A stretch of 64,000 bases of DNA from an uncultured Bacteroidales bacterium (GCA_902763865.1 CACWTR010000007.1:1-64000), one strand, 5' to 3'; counted from the first letter of the stretch, positions 9,120-17,676 are shown. The notes: generated from the letters alone by a model not told the origin. Made by a program: numbers and translations.

Positions 9120-9740
9120 CTACAGTCCGAACAATGTCTTGAGTCCGTTGTCAACTCCGCTGAAGCCCATGAAGGCCATTGCCAGCAGGCCAGCCGTAAC
9201 GAGGGCGATGCTCATGCCCTGCATGCCCTTGGGCACGTCCATCATTGAGAGCTGCTCGCGTATGCCGGCAAACACGATGAGGGCCAAGGCAAAGCCAAGG
9301 GCTGTGCTTACGGCAAAGACCACGCCGGTCAGCAGGTTGGGCTCGAGGCCCTGAGTGGCGTAGGTGCCTTGGGCTACAAGGATGGCTACACCGAGGATGC
9401 AGCAGTTGGTCGTAATCAGGGGAAGAAAGACGCCGAGGGCCTGATAGAGGGCTGGGGCCGACTTCTTCAGGATGATTTCAACCATCTGCACGAGTGCGGC
9501 GATGACCAGGATGAAGGCTATCGTCTGAAGGTATTCCAGTCCGAAGGCTTCAAGCACATACTTCTGGATGAGATAGGTGACGATGGTTGCCAGCGTGAGC
9601 ACGAAAGCTACTGCAGCACCCATGCCGAGGGCTGAATCCACCTTCTTGCTGACACCCAGGAAAGGACAGATGCCCAGGAACTGCGACAAGACAATGTTGT
9701 TGACGAATATCGCTGTAATGAAGATAAGTATGTAAGCCAT
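9120..9740 (-). CDS. rnfA: Rnf complex subunit RnfA
   Basis: This 206-residue integral membrane subunit belongs to the Rnf ferredoxin:NAD+ oxidoreductase, which couples electron transfer to ion pumping across the inner membrane. The start MAYILIFITAIFVNNIVLSQ and the segment GICPFLGVSKK are typical of RnfA/NqrE, and about six hydrophobic helices are visible. It is the last rnf gene in the order B-C-D-G-E-A. A 28-bp spacer of AT-rich heptad-like repeats separates it from rnfE. RnfA and RnfE are homologous. It is assigned as RnfA because the VNNIVLSQFLGICPFLG region fits that branch. Confidence 0.92.
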   Translation of the reverse strand: MAYILIFITAIFVNNIVLSQFLGICPFLGVSKKVDSALGMGAAVAFVLTLATIVTYLIQKYVLEAFGLEYLQTIAFILVIAALVQMVEIILKKSAPALYQALGVFLPLITTNCCILGVAILVAQGTYATQGLEPNLLTGVVFAVSTALGFALALIVFAGIREQLSMMDVPKGMQGMSIALVTAGLLAMAFMGFSGVDNGLKTLFGL

Positions 9741-9768
9741 ATCTGTTTACTGTTTGACGATTTACAAT

Positions 9769-10350
9769 TTACGATTTGACCTTGTTGATGATGGCGATAA
9801 GGTAGCCCAAGGCGATGAAGGCTCCGGGTGCCAGGACAAAGATGAGCGCACCGTAGCTCTCGGGAAATAATGTCATGCTGAACACCTTGCCAGTGCCAAG
9901 CAGCTCGCGCACTGCTCCGAGCAGTGTCAGTGCAATGGTGAAGCCGAGACCCATGCCAAGGCCGTCGAAGATGCTGCTCACCACGCCATTCTTTGCTGCA
10001 AACGCCTCGGCACGGCCCAGGATGATGCAGTTCACCACGATAAGCGGGATGAACAGGCCCAGGCTGGCATCCACTTCGGGTGCATACGCTTTGATGAGCA
10101 TCTGCAGGATTGTTACCAGCGAGGCAATCACCACGATGAACGAGGGGATGCGTACCTTGTCGGGGATGAGATTCTTGATGAGCGAGATGAAGAGGTTGGA
10201 GAAGATGAGGACAGCCATTGTGGCGAGTCCCATCGACATGCCGTTCATCGCGCTGCTGGTCGTACCCAGTGTCGGGCACATGCCAAGCAGGAGCACAAAC
10301 GTCGGGTTCTCCTTTACAATGCCATTAAGCAGGACTTTTATGTTGTTCAT
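9769..10350 (-). CDS. rnfE: Rnf complex subunit RnfE
   Basis: This 193-residue membrane subunit of the Rnf complex is homologous to NqrD. The N-terminus has NGIVKENPTFVLLLGMCPTLGTTSSAMNG split over the first helix, with the GMCPTLG turn that parallels GICPFLG in RnfA. The C-terminal helix carries FVLAPGAFIALGYLIAI, as usual in RnfE/NqrD. About six transmembrane segments are present. It lies 19 bp after rnfG on the minus strand and is part of the same operon. RnfA and RnfE together are known to form the symmetric membrane core with a shared iron-sulphur site. Confidence 0.93.
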   Translation of the reverse strand: MNNIKVLLNGIVKENPTFVLLLGMCPTLGTTSSAMNGMSMGLATMAVLIFSNLFISLIKNLIPDKVRIPSFIVVIASLVTILQMLIKAYAPEVDASLGLFIPLIVVNCIILGRAEAFAAKNGVVSSIFDGLGMGLGFTIALTLLGAVRELLGTGKVFSMTLFPESYGALIFVLAPGAFIALGYLIAIINKVKS

Positions 10351-10369
10351 TTGTGTTTCCTCCTATACA

Positions 10370-10906
10370 TTATATATTATTATTAGGTTCGCCTGCTTGT
10401 TGTGAGGCGCCGCTCTTTCCGTCGGCAGTGCTTTCGGAAAGTGTCTTGTAGGCAGCATTGATGCAGCGCAGGAAGGCACGGCTCGTGATGGTGGATGCTG
10501 TGATGGCATCTACTTCGCCTCCGTCCTTGCTGACAGTCAGGTTGCCGGCCTGCTTGCCGATGATGTCGCCCTTCTGTCCCTTCTGGAACCACTCTTGCGC
10601 CTTGGCTCCGAGTCCCGGTGTCTCGCTTGATTCAAGCACTTTGTAGCCGAGCACCGTTCCATTGGGAGCAAGTCCGACCATGACGGTCAGCGTACCGCCG
10701 AAGCCTTTGGGGTCGGAGACCTTGACAGCTGTTCCTTCCTGTCCGGCCAGGACTTCCATCTCGGCATCCTTCTCTTGCTGGGCCTTGATGGCTTGAATGG
10801 TTGGAGCTGTCATGCTGTTGACGTATCCCAGGGCGGCTCCGGCTACGACGGCGATGCCTGTCAGCACCAGAGCCATATTGTACCATGTTGATTCGAGCTT
10901 CTTCAT
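10370..10906 (-). CDS. rnfG: Rnf complex FMN-binding subunit RnfG
   Basis: This 178-residue subunit has one N-terminal membrane helix (about residues 10-30) and an extracytoplasmic FMN-binding domain. FMN is attached covalently through a phosphoester to the threonine of an S(T/A)xTxTS-type motif. Here the candidate is T139 in DAITASTITS. ETPGLGAKAQE (95-105) is another RnfG/NqrC hallmark. The first base quartet overlaps the end of rnfD (10903-10906, ATGA), implying translational coupling. Attachment would need an ApbE-type flavin transferase, and none is encoded in this window. Confidence 0.93.
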   Translation of the reverse strand: MKKLESTWYNMALVLTGIAVVAGAALGYVNSMTAPTIQAIKAQQEKDAEMEVLAGQEGTAVKVSDPKGFGGTLTVMVGLAPNGTVLGYKVLESSETPGLGAKAQEWFQKGQKGDIIGKQAGNLTVSKDGGEVDAITASTITSRAFLRCINAAYKTLSESTADGKSGASQQAGEPNNNI

Positions 10907-11898
10907 TTCTTGTTCTCCTTTCCGGCGACTTCGCCAAAGCGCTTAGGCTTGCAATAGGTGTTGATGAGAGGCGTGAAGGCATTCATGATGAGGATTGCGA
11001 AGGACATGCCTTCGGGATAGGCTCCCCAGTTGCGGATGATGACGGTGAGCAGGCCGATGCATACGCCGTAGATGAGCTGACCCTTTGCTGTCATGGGCGA
11101 GGTGACATAGTCCGTTGCCATGAAGCATGCGCCGAGTATGAGGCCGCCGCTCATCAGCACGATGTGCGGCATGGCATAGGCCGGGTTGATGGCATGCATG
11201 ATGCCGGAGAAGACAGCGACTGTTCCGAGGATGCTGACGGGGATGTGCCAGGTGATAATCCTCTTCCAGAGCATGAAGGCACAACCCAGGAGCAGCAGCA
11301 AGGCGCTGACTTCACCGAGGGAGCCTCCTGTCTGGCCGATGAGCATCTCTGTGGCCTCCGGCAGTTGGTTGAGGATGTTCGGGTCGCCGCTTGCTATGGC
11401 GTTCTGCATGATGAAGAGTGGCGTGGCAGCCGTCTCTGCATCGGTGTATGCGGTGAGCTGCCCGCTGACCGGCCAGGAGGTCATCTGTACGGGGAAGCTG
11501 ATGAGCAGGAACACACGTCCGACGAGTGCGGGGTTGAACGGGTTCTGGCCGAGGCCGCCGAATGTCATCTTGCCGATGCCGATGGCTACGAGTGCTCCGA
11601 TGATGATGATCCAGACGGGCAGGTTGCTCGGCAGGTTGAAGCCGAGCAGAAGTCCTGTCAGTATGGCACTTCCGTCGCAGACGGAGGACGGACGCTTCAG
11701 CAGACACTTCGTGATAGCCCACTCGAAGAAGACGCAGGAGGCTACCGATGTGGCAAGCACAATGGCTGCGCCCAAGCCGAAGAACCAGAGGCTGGCAAGC
11801 AGGGCGGGCACCAGTGCAATGCATACACCATACATGTTGCGGCTGACGGAGTCGCCGCCATGCACATGTGGTGAGAGGGATATGATTGGTTTCATCAT
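10903..11898 (-). CDS. rnfD: Rnf complex subunit RnfD
   Basis: This 331-residue polytopic membrane subunit is related to NqrB. The N-terminus SPHVHGGDSVSRNMYGV and the segment GGLGQNPFNPALVGRVFLL (near 114-132) are typical of RnfD. T159 in AATPL sits where the covalent FMN-binding threonine of the SGATPL motif is found in the family. The motif ATDYVTSPMT near the C-terminus is also conserved. The gene is followed by rnfG with a 4-bp overlap and preceded by a 103-bp spacer from rnfC that is filled with AT-rich repeats. Confidence 0.93.
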   Translation of the reverse strand: MMKPIISLSPHVHGGDSVSRNMYGVCIALVPALLASLWFFGLGAAIVLATSVASCVFFEWAITKCLLKRPSSVCDGSAILTGLLLGFNLPSNLPVWIIIIGALVAIGIGKMTFGGLGQNPFNPALVGRVFLLISFPVQMTSWPVSGQLTAYTDAETAATPLFIMQNAIASGDPNILNQLPEATEMLIGQTGGSLGEVSALLLLLGCAFMLWKRIITWHIPVSILGTVAVFSGIMHAINPAYAMPHIVLMSGGLILGACFMATDYVTSPMTAKGQLIYGVCIGLLTVIIRNWGAYPEGMSFAILIMNAFTPLINTYCKPKRFGEVAGKENKK

Positions 11899-12001
11899 AG
11901 TAATTTACTATTTGACGATTTACTGTTTACGGTTTATTTACGATTTAGCTGTTTAACCTTTTACGGCGGTAGCAGATTCTTCACTTTTCGCTTTTCGTTT
12001 T
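11899..12001. repeat. AT-rich heptad-like repeat spacer between rnfC and rnfD
   Basis: On the minus strand the spacer holds GTAAACAGTAAATCGTCAAA-type units with a loose 7-base period, preceded by GTGAAAAACGAAAAGCG-type units. Shorter stretches of the same type fill the gaps at 9741-9768 and 14281-14324 in this operon. No ORF or promoter box was recognised in it. Confidence 0.6.
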
Positions 12002-13345
12002 TCACTTCGCAGCCCTGCTGCGTATGATGCCCATGACGGTGGTCTTGCCTACGCGAATCATGTCAAGCAGAGGTCTGTTGCTGGGGCAGGTGAACTGGCA
12101 ACTGCCGCATTCGATGCAGCTCGTCACGTCGTTCTTCTCTGCGCCTTCCCAGTCTTCGAGTGCGCTCTGCTTGCTGAGCAGATAGGGTTCCAGTCCCATG
12201 GGGCAGGCACTGACGCACTTGGCGCAGCGGATGCACGGACTCGGCGTGGCTCTGCGGGCTTCCTTTTCTGTCATGAGGAGCAGGCCGCTGGAGCCTTTCG
12301 TCATTGGAATGTCGAGGCTGAGCAGGGCTTTTCCCATCATCGGACCTCCGCCGATGATCTTGCCGGTGTCTTCGGGCAGGCCGCCGCACTCGTCGATGAG
12401 TTGCTGGAAGGGTGTCCCCAGGCGGGCCAGCAGGTTGCTCGGCTGGCTGACGCTCTTGCCTGTCACGGTGATGATGCGGTCGATGAGAGGCTTGTTCTTC
12501 ATGACTGCCTGATAGATGGCAAAGGCTGTGCCTACGTTCTGTACGACAGCGCCTACGTTGATGGGGATGGCTGGCGGGGCAGGTACCTGGCGACCTATGA
12601 CGGCATCGATGAGCTGCTTTTCGCCGCCTTGCGGGTACTTCACCTTCAGGGGGACTATCTCGATGCCTTCGCAGCCCTTTGCTTTTTCCGTCATCAGTGC
12701 GATGGCGTCCGGCTTGTTGTTCTCTATGCCGATGAAGCCTTTCTTCACGTCAACGGCCTTCATGATGAGCTGCAGTCCGACGAGAATCTCTTCGGGATGC
12801 TCGAGCATGAGCCTGTGGTCGGCTGTCAGGTAGGGTTCGCACTCCACGGCGTTGATGATGACGCATTCGGCCTTGCAGCCGGGTGGGGGCGAGAGCTTGA
12901 CGTGGCAGGGGAAGGTGGCACCGCCCATGCCGACGATGCCGGCGTTCTTTATCTTGTCGATGATTGTCTTGCTGTCCAGGTCTGGACGGTCCGTGAGCCT
13001 GACGAGTTCGGGACTCCTGTCGATGCTCTCTTCCCATTCGTCGCCTTCCACATCCACATAGACGGCCATGCGGCGTGTTCCGCTGGCATCCAGGCAGACG
13101 TCAACTTTCGACACTTTGCCGCTGACGCTGCTATGGATGGGTGCACTGACGAAGCCGCCGGCCTCGCCCAGGAGGGTGCCGACCTTTACTTCGTCGCCTT
13201 TCTTGACGACGGGCTTTGCCGGAGCTCCGATATGCTGGAACATGCTGAAGATGGCTTGGCGTGGCAGTGCTGCTTCGCGTATGGGACTTGCAGCAGACAG
13301 CTTGTTTTCTGCGGGATGAACTCCGCCTATCTTAAATGTCTTCAT
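12002..13345 (-). CDS. rnfC: Rnf complex subunit RnfC
   Basis: This 447-residue peripheral cytoplasmic subunit contains the NADH/FMN site of the complex. The N-terminus FKIGGVHPAENKLSA fits the RnfC barrel-sandwich domain. GMGGATFPCHVKL and NAVECEPYLTADHRLM (about 145-185) are family signatures. Two ferredoxin-like motifs near the C-terminus, CIRCAKCVSACPMGLEP and CIECGSCQFTCPS, each ligate a 4Fe-4S cluster. Only two bases separate its start from the rnfB stop codon, so the genes are tightly coupled. The length is typical of the short Bacteroidetes form. Confidence 0.95.
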   Translation of the reverse strand: MKTFKIGGVHPAENKLSAASPIREAALPRQAIFSMFQHIGAPAKPVVKKGDEVKVGTLLGEAGGFVSAPIHSSVSGKVSKVDVCLDASGTRRMAVYVDVEGDEWEESIDRSPELVRLTDRPDLDSKTIIDKIKNAGIVGMGGATFPCHVKLSPPPGCKAECVIINAVECEPYLTADHRLMLEHPEEILVGLQLIMKAVDVKKGFIGIENNKPDAIALMTEKAKGCEGIEIVPLKVKYPQGGEKQLIDAVIGRQVPAPPAIPINVGAVVQNVGTAFAIYQAVMKNKPLIDRIITVTGKSVSQPSNLLARLGTPFQQLIDECGGLPEDTGKIIGGGPMMGKALLSLDIPMTKGSSGLLLMTEKEARRATPSPCIRCAKCVSACPMGLEPYLLSKQSALEDWEGAEKNDVTSCIECGSCQFTCPSNRPLLDMIRVGKTTVMGIIRSRAAK

Positions 13346-13347
13346 AT

Positions 13348-14280
13348 CTATTCGGCTTTTGAGGGTTCTGCTTCCTTTGTCGGAGTATTCTGAGTGCTCT
13401 GATTATTCTGGTTGTCCTGAGGTGCCGGCTCTTCAGCCTTTGGCTTGCGCGGAGGGAAGTTGAAGGCGTGGATGGCTCCCTTGGGGCAGGCTTCTTCGCA
13501 CTTGCGGCACATCTTGCACTTCTCTGCATCGATGTAGGCCAGGTTGTTCTCGAGTGTGATGGCCTGAAACTTTTCGCAGGTCTTGACGCACTTTCCGCAG
13601 CCGATGCAGGATGCCTTGCATGCTTTGTTGGCAACGGCTCCCTTGTCCTTGTTGTTGCAGAGGACGACGACCCTGCGGCCTTTGGGACCTTTCAGGCGGA
13701 TTTCGATGATGCCTCTCGGACAAGCCTTTGCGCAGGCTCCGCAGGCCGTACACTTCTCTTCATCCACCTCGGGCAGTCCCGTCTCGGGATTCATGTGCAG
13801 GGCATCGAACTGACATTTGCGGGTGCAGTCGCCGCAGCCAAGGCAGCCATAGGCACACCCTGTTTCGCCCATGCCCGTCATCTGCTGTACGCGACAGCTC
13901 TGTGCGCCGTCGAACTGTGCCTGCCGCGGGCGGTTCTCGCATGTGCCGTTACAGCGGACCACGGCCACTTTCGGGGCCGAAGCCTCGACGGTAAGGCCCA
14001 GGATGGCGGCCACCTTCTCCATGACAGGCTGTCCGCCTACGGGACACAACTTTCCTTCAAGGCTTCCCCCGTCGGCTGCCTTGACGCATGCTGCGGCAAA
14101 GCCTGAACAGCCGGGAAAGCCGCATCCTCCGCAGTTTGCCTGAGGCAATACGTTGCCAACCTCTGCTATGCGGGGATCTTCGTGCACGGCAAACTTGTGC
14201 GAGACAACGAAGAGAATCAGGGCGGAGGCCAGTCCGATGACTCCCAGGACGCATACTGCAATCAGAATTACATTCACCAT
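13348..14280 (-). CDS. rnfB: Rnf complex ferredoxin-like subunit RnfB
   Basis: This 310-residue subunit accepts electrons from soluble ferredoxin. It has one N-terminal membrane anchor (about 5-27). A 4Fe-4S Fes-type motif follows, NCGGCGFPGCSGFAAAC, with C50, C53 and C58. Several ferredoxin repeats come next, including CLGCGDCTRKCQFDA, CTACGACAKACPRG, CIGCGKCVKTC and CKMCRKCEEACPKG. The C-terminal 35 residues are acidic and low in complexity, rich in Pro, Glu and Gln, and are not needed by the family. It lies 44 bp after the rseC-like gene and just upstream of rnfC. Confidence 0.95.
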   Translation of the reverse strand: MVNVILIAVCVLGVIGLASALILFVVSHKFAVHEDPRIAEVGNVLPQANCGGCGFPGCSGFAAACVKAADGGSLEGKLCPVGGQPVMEKVAAILGLTVEASAPKVAVVRCNGTCENRPRQAQFDGAQSCRVQQMTGMGETGCAYGCLGCGDCTRKCQFDALHMNPETGLPEVDEEKCTACGACAKACPRGIIEIRLKGPKGRRVVVLCNNKDKGAVANKACKASCIGCGKCVKTCEKFQAITLENNLAYIDAEKCKMCRKCEEACPKGAIHAFNFPPRKPKAEEPAPQDNQNNQSTQNTPTKEAEPSKAE

Positions 14281-14324
14281 ATTAATTTACTGTTTTTACA
14301 ATTTACGATTCGAGGTTTTACTGT

Positions 14325-14747
14325 TTAGTGTTTATCGGTTTGATTTGTTTCGATTTTCATCTCAAATTTCTTTCCCAGCCGGTCCTTCATCAGGCGTATT
14401 ATGCCATAGTAGAGGACCAGGGAGAGCAACGCGGCCAGTGCTCCTGCTACTTCTCCGCCCAGGCGTGTCCCGCCAAACAGGACGACGAGCATCAGGACGA
14501 GCGGGGCGACGTAGGCCAGTGCCGTGGCATGCATCCCCTGACGGACCGTGCCGACGAGGGTGACGCTGTCTCCGGCGCGAAGGGTAGGGTAGTGCCCGGC
14601 AATGTCTATGAGCTTTTCCTTGCTTTCGCTGCTGCGGCACAGCTGCCGCGCACTGCAACTGCTGCATGCCGATGCCTGCAGGATGCGCACCGTGCAATGG
14701 CTTTTGCCGACGCTTTCCACGATTCCGCTATGCGTGATAGTCTCCAT
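14325..14747 (-). CDS. RseC-family protein (SoxR-reducing system/sigma-E regulator type)
   Basis: This 140-residue membrane protein is the first gene of the rnf operon. Its N-terminus has THSGIVESVGKSHCTVRILQ followed by the cysteine motif CSSCSARQLC (near 28-37), as in RseC. Two hydrophobic helices lie at about 78-118. In other bacteria RseC/RsxC-type proteins work with Rnf/Rsx. In Bacteroidales this gene commonly leads the rnf cluster, and its exact role there is not known. A minus-strand TACCTTTG box lies at 14783-14776, about 30 bases upstream. Confidence 0.85.
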   Translation of the reverse strand: METITHSGIVESVGKSHCTVRILQASACSSCSARQLCRSSESKEKLIDIAGHYPTLRAGDSVTLVGTVRQGMHATALAYVAPLVLMLVVLFGGTRLGGEVAGALAALLSLVLYYGIIRLMKDRLGKKFEMKIETNQTDKH

Positions 14748-14775
14748 TTGGGGCCGAATTCTTCTTAATAGCCCA

Positions 14776-14783
14776 CAAAGGTA
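14776..14783 (-). promoter_or_regulatory. -7 box for the rnf operon
   Basis: The minus strand reads TACCTTTG, a match to TAnnTTTG, placed 29 bases before the rseC-like start codon. No TTG is found 20 nt upstream. Confidence 0.5.
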
Positions 14784-14857
14784 CTATTATTTTCCTTATA
14801 TACCTAATTAAAAGGCGATGGAAATTGCGTTTTTATGCAAAAAAGTCAAATAAGCGC

Positions 14858-14886
14858 TTGTTTTATTCAGATAATTGTTATCTTTG
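14858..14886 (+). promoter_or_regulatory. Promoter of ispE
   Basis: TTG at 14858-14860 and TATCTTTG at 14879-14886 are spaced 18 nt and lie 46 bases before the ispE ATG. This forms the divergent partner of the rnf promoter. Confidence 0.65.
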
Positions 14887-14932
14887 CAGAGCGAAGCATC
14901 ACTCATAAGTCGAGACTAACTGAACACACATC

Positions 14933-15757
14933 ATGGATAAATCCTTGGCAATAAAAACCTGCTGCAAAATCAACCTGGGCCTCAACGTCGTGGAGCGCAG
15001 GCCCGATGGCTACCACAATATCGAGACCATCTTCTATCCCGTGCCCCTCTTCGACGAACTGACTATCAGCGAGGGCTGTGGCGAGGACGAGCTCACGCTG
15101 TGCGGGAATCCCCTGGAGGGCAATCCCTACGACAACCTCGTGCTGCGGGCCGTCCGGCTGCTTCGGCAGGAGGGCTACCAGGTGCCACCGCTCCGCGTTG
15201 ACCTGAAGAAAGTCATTCCCAGCGGAGCCGGCTTAGGCGGAGGCAGCAGCGATGCGGCCTGTACGATTAAGGCCGTAGCGCAACTCTGTGGCCTGCCGCT
15301 TGACGAAGAACGGATGAAGGCGTTGGCCGGCACGCTCGGAGCCGACTGCCCCTTCTTCGTCAATCCTTGTCCCTTGTATGCGGAAGGCATCGGCGACGTT
15401 TTCACCCCCGTACAGCTGAACCTGAGCGGATGGTACCTTATGCTCGTAAAGCCCGACGTCTTTGTCTCCACCCGCGAGGCCTATGCCGGTGTCCACCCGC
15501 ACGTGCCCCTCTTCCCTCTGCTCGAGACGGCAGCCATGCCTGTCGGACAATGGCCGGACCGGATGACCAACGACTTCGAGGAGAGCATCTTCCTGTCGCA
15601 CCCCCTGCTTGCCGAAATCAAGGACGAGCTGTACAGTCAGGGAGCGGCCTACGCTTCGATGAGCGGAAGCGGAAGTACCATCTTCGGTCTCTTCCGTTCC
15701 CGTCCCGCCTGCGAACCGCTCTTTGCCGACCACTTCACCTTCCTCTGCCAGCTCTGA
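14933..15757 (+). CDS. ispE: 4-diphosphocytidyl-2-C-methyl-D-erythritol kinase
   Basis: This 274-residue cytoplasmic GHMP kinase phosphorylates CDP-methylerythritol in the non-mevalonate isoprenoid pathway. The N-terminus has KTCCKINLGLNVVERRPDGY, typical of IspE. The GHMP ATP loop VIPSGAGLGGGSSDAA is at residues 94-109. A C-terminal MSGSGSTIFGLF motif is present. The length is near the family norm. It is a single-gene unit. Downstream, convergent with the next gene, sits a 94-bp array of palindromic repeats in place of a classic terminator. Confidence 0.96.
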   Translation: MDKSLAIKTCCKINLGLNVVERRPDGYHNIETIFYPVPLFDELTISEGCGEDELTLCGNPLEGNPYDNLVLRAVRLLRQEGYQVPPLRVDLKKVIPSGAGLGGGSSDAACTIKAVAQLCGLPLDEERMKALAGTLGADCPFFVNPCPLYAEGIGDVFTPVQLNLSGWYLMLVKPDVFVSTREAYAGVHPHVPLFPLLETAAMPVGQWPDRMTNDFEESIFLSHPLLAEIKDELYSQGAAYASMSGSGSTIFGLFRSRPACEPLFADHFTFLCQL

Positions 15758-15783
15758 TTCGGCGCACACAAGGCTGCTTCCCG

Positions 15784-15827
15784 CGTCACGAAAGTCATCG
15801 CCGCTCGTCATGAAAGTCATATCGACG
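15784..15827. repeat. Two 22-bp direct repeats before repeat element A1
   Basis: Two 22-bp units, starting at 15784 and 15806, share the pattern CGTCAyGAAAGTCAT followed by seven variable bases. They lie between the ispE stop codon and element A1 and have the same unit length as the arrays near 7.7 and 47.9 kb. Confidence 0.55.
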
Positions 15828-15833
15828 CGATGC

Positions 15834-15927
15834 AAAACTATTTTCACGTCATGAAAATTAATTTTCAAACCGTGAAAATATATTTTCATGACGTGAAAAT
15901 TGATTTTCAAAGTTTGAAAATAGTTTT
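15834..15927. repeat. Palindromic repeat element A1 (21-bp units)
   Basis: The element is bounded by perfect inverted ends AAAACTATTTTCA and TGAAAATAGTTTT. Inside are three 16-bp palindromes TGAAAATnnATTTTCA with centres TA, AT and TG, separated by 5-bp spacers cgtca, aaccg, tgacg and aagtt. TTTTCA recurs every 21 bp (15841, 15862, 15883, 15904). It lies between convergent genes and overlaps the stop codon of the YihY-family gene. A near-copy lies at 24587-24681. Confidence 0.9.
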
Positions 15928-17218
15928 ATGACACGTTCTTCGGGGGAAGGTCAATGAGGAGTGCATCCTTGTTCTCGTAGCGCAGGCTGCGAAGGACATC
16001 CCATTCGGGAGTTCCCGTCTGCCAGACGAGCGAGGGATTCTCGATGCCGTGGGAGTCAATGCGGCGAGTGACCATCCCGACCGTGATGCGGTGGATGTCG
16101 ATGGCCGGCAGGTACTGCGGCTCGGTGCCGGGCTCGCCGCAGAGTTCCACAAGCAGTTGCGTGCGTGTCAGCTCGTCGAGCAGAATGCCGACAAGACTGT
16201 CGGGGAGGTGGGTCTCTACGGCCAGGCGGTGCGCCGTGAAAGGCTTCAGGCCGGAAGCGAAATGCTTGCAGATGCGGCTCATGAGCAGCAGGATGAGCGT
16301 GTCGCGATAGCGGCGGCTCAGTTCGTCGCTGATGCGTTCGAAGGCATAGGTCTGCAAGCGCTGATTGGCATAGCAGAGTTGTGCGCCCATCAGGCAGATG
16401 CACCACGAAATCTGCATCCACAGCATGAAGAGAGGGATGGCGGCAAAGGAGCCGTAGATGGCATTGTAGGCACTCAGCTTCAGCTGGTAGTGGACGTATA
16501 TCCATTCCACGGCCATGAAGACAACGCCTGTCAGAATACTCGGCCAGATGGTATGCCGCCACTTGACGCTCGTGTTGGGCATCATCTTGAAGAGCAACAT
16601 GAAGACGAGGACGGCAATGATGACGGGCGAGACGTGGAGGATGAAGGTCATCGTGTCGCTCAGAAGGCGCATCTCGGGCAGAAGGGTGCGGAAGGTCTGC
16701 AGGAAGATGCTCAAGCCGCTGGTGATGATTAGCACGAAGGGGAGGAACAGAAAGACGCTGAAGTAATCCACGACTTGCCGGTAAATGGTGCGCGAGCGGT
16801 TGACGTACCAGATGGTGTTGAAGACCTGCTCGATGTTCTGTGTGAGCGACAGCAGGGTGTAGAGCAGGAAGATCAGGCCGATGCCGATGAAGACGCCCCC
16901 CTTGGTGTGCTGCAAGTAGGAGTCCACGAAATAGAGTATCGTGTCGGCTATGTCAGGATTGCCCTCGAGCGAGGTGCGGAGCTTGGTCTCGATGACAGCA
17001 TCGAAGCCGAAGCCGCGGGCGATGGCGAAGATGATGGCCATGACGGGGACTGCTGCCAGCATGCTGCTGTAGGTGAGGGCTGAGGCATAGCTCATGATGT
17101 GGTTCTTCGTGATGCATTCCCACGCAATGACGCAACGCTTCAGCACGGACAGCCCCTGCCGTTGCAGCCAGCTGAGCCCCTTTTCATTTACGCTCCATAT
17201 ATGTTCAAGACTAACCAT
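15926..17218 (-). CDS. YihY/BrkB-family inner membrane protein
   Basis: This protein has about 430 residues if translation starts at the ATG at 17218 (MVSLEHIWSVNEKGLSW). A longer frame reaches 17329 but would run through the RNase P RNA gene, so the shorter start is preferred. Six or so transmembrane helices occupy the first 290 residues, with the family segment SYASALTYSSMLAAVPVMAI. The C-terminal 130 residues look soluble and winged-helix-like (HRLAVETHLPDSLVGILLDEL). Function is uncertain: the family was once called RNase BN in error. The stop codon falls in repeat element A1. A T-run from the end of rnpB lies just upstream of the start, so transcription probably begins upstream of or within rnpB. 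Confidence 0.85.
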   Translation of the reverse strand: MVSLEHIWSVNEKGLSWLQRQGLSVLKRCVIAWECITKNHIMSYASALTYSSMLAAVPVMAIIFAIARGFGFDAVIETKLRTSLEGNPDIADTILYFVDSYLQHTKGGVFIGIGLIFLLYTLLSLTQNIEQVFNTIWYVNRSRTIYRQVVDYFSVFLFLPFVLIITSGLSIFLQTFRTLLPEMRLLSDTMTFILHVSPVIIAVLVFMLLFKMMPNTSVKWRHTIWPSILTGVVFMAVEWIYVHYQLKLSAYNAIYGSFAAIPLFMLWMQISWCICLMGAQLCYANQRLQTYAFERISDELSRRYRDTLILLLMSRICKHFASGLKPFTAHRLAVETHLPDSLVGILLDELTRTQLLVELCGEPGTEPQYLPAIDIHRITVGMVTRRIDSHGIENPSLVWQTGTPEWDVLRSLRYENKDALLIDLPPKNVS

Positions 17219-17246
17219 TCTCGGTGTTAATATAGTAATAAAAAAA

Positions 17247-17661
17247 GGACAGTGAACCTGTAAGCCGGGTTCTGTCATCCCCCCTATGGGGGGGAGCACT
17301 TGCCATTTATCTACGGACAGCGTCGCCACTGCCCTCTATCGTTCTACCCTCCGGCTCGGACGGGCCGCCCTCTCCTTCCGTAGGAAGATTGCCGGTTTAC
17401 ATGAACTTTCAACTCCCGGAGTGCACAGCACCGACATCGCTGCCGGCCTGGTGAGCTCTTACCTCACCTTCTCACCCTTACCTGCCCCTGCAGATTGCTC
17501 TGCCGGAGCAAGGCGGTTGTTTTCTTCTGCACTGACTGACCCTCGCGGACCTCTTCCTGTTAGGAAGCGGGATGCCCTGTGTTGCCCGGACTTTCCTCTC
17601 CCCCCGCGGGCAGCGGCAAGCCGGTTCACTGTCTCTGTTCTTTCTGTCTTTTCACAGCATT
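17247..17661 (-). ncRNA. rnpB: RNase P RNA (bacterial class A type)
   Basis: On the minus strand the conserved core GAGGAAAGTCCGGGC lies at 17600-17584 and the 3' signature GACAGAACCCGGCTTA at about 17276-17261. The ends pair as P1: GACAGTGAACC near the 5' end with GGTTCACTGTCC at the 3' end (to about 17247). Seven Ts follow the 3' end. TACCTTTG at 17676-17669 is the likely -7 box. The RNA is the catalytic part of RNase P, which trims tRNA 5' leaders. Exact ends are estimated to within about 15 bases. Confidence 0.93.
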
Positions 17662-17668
17662 AGTACTG

Positions 17669-17676
17669 CAAAGGTA
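17669..17676 (-). promoter_or_regulatory. -7 box of rnpB
   Basis: The minus strand reads TACCTTTG a few bases before the predicted 5' end of RNase P RNA, matching TAnnTTTG. Confidence 0.6.

Noticed and set aside
15926-15928. Frameshift or truncation of the YihY-family gene by repeat element A1
   Set aside because: The stop codon falls in the repeat terminus, but the protein has its full expected length.
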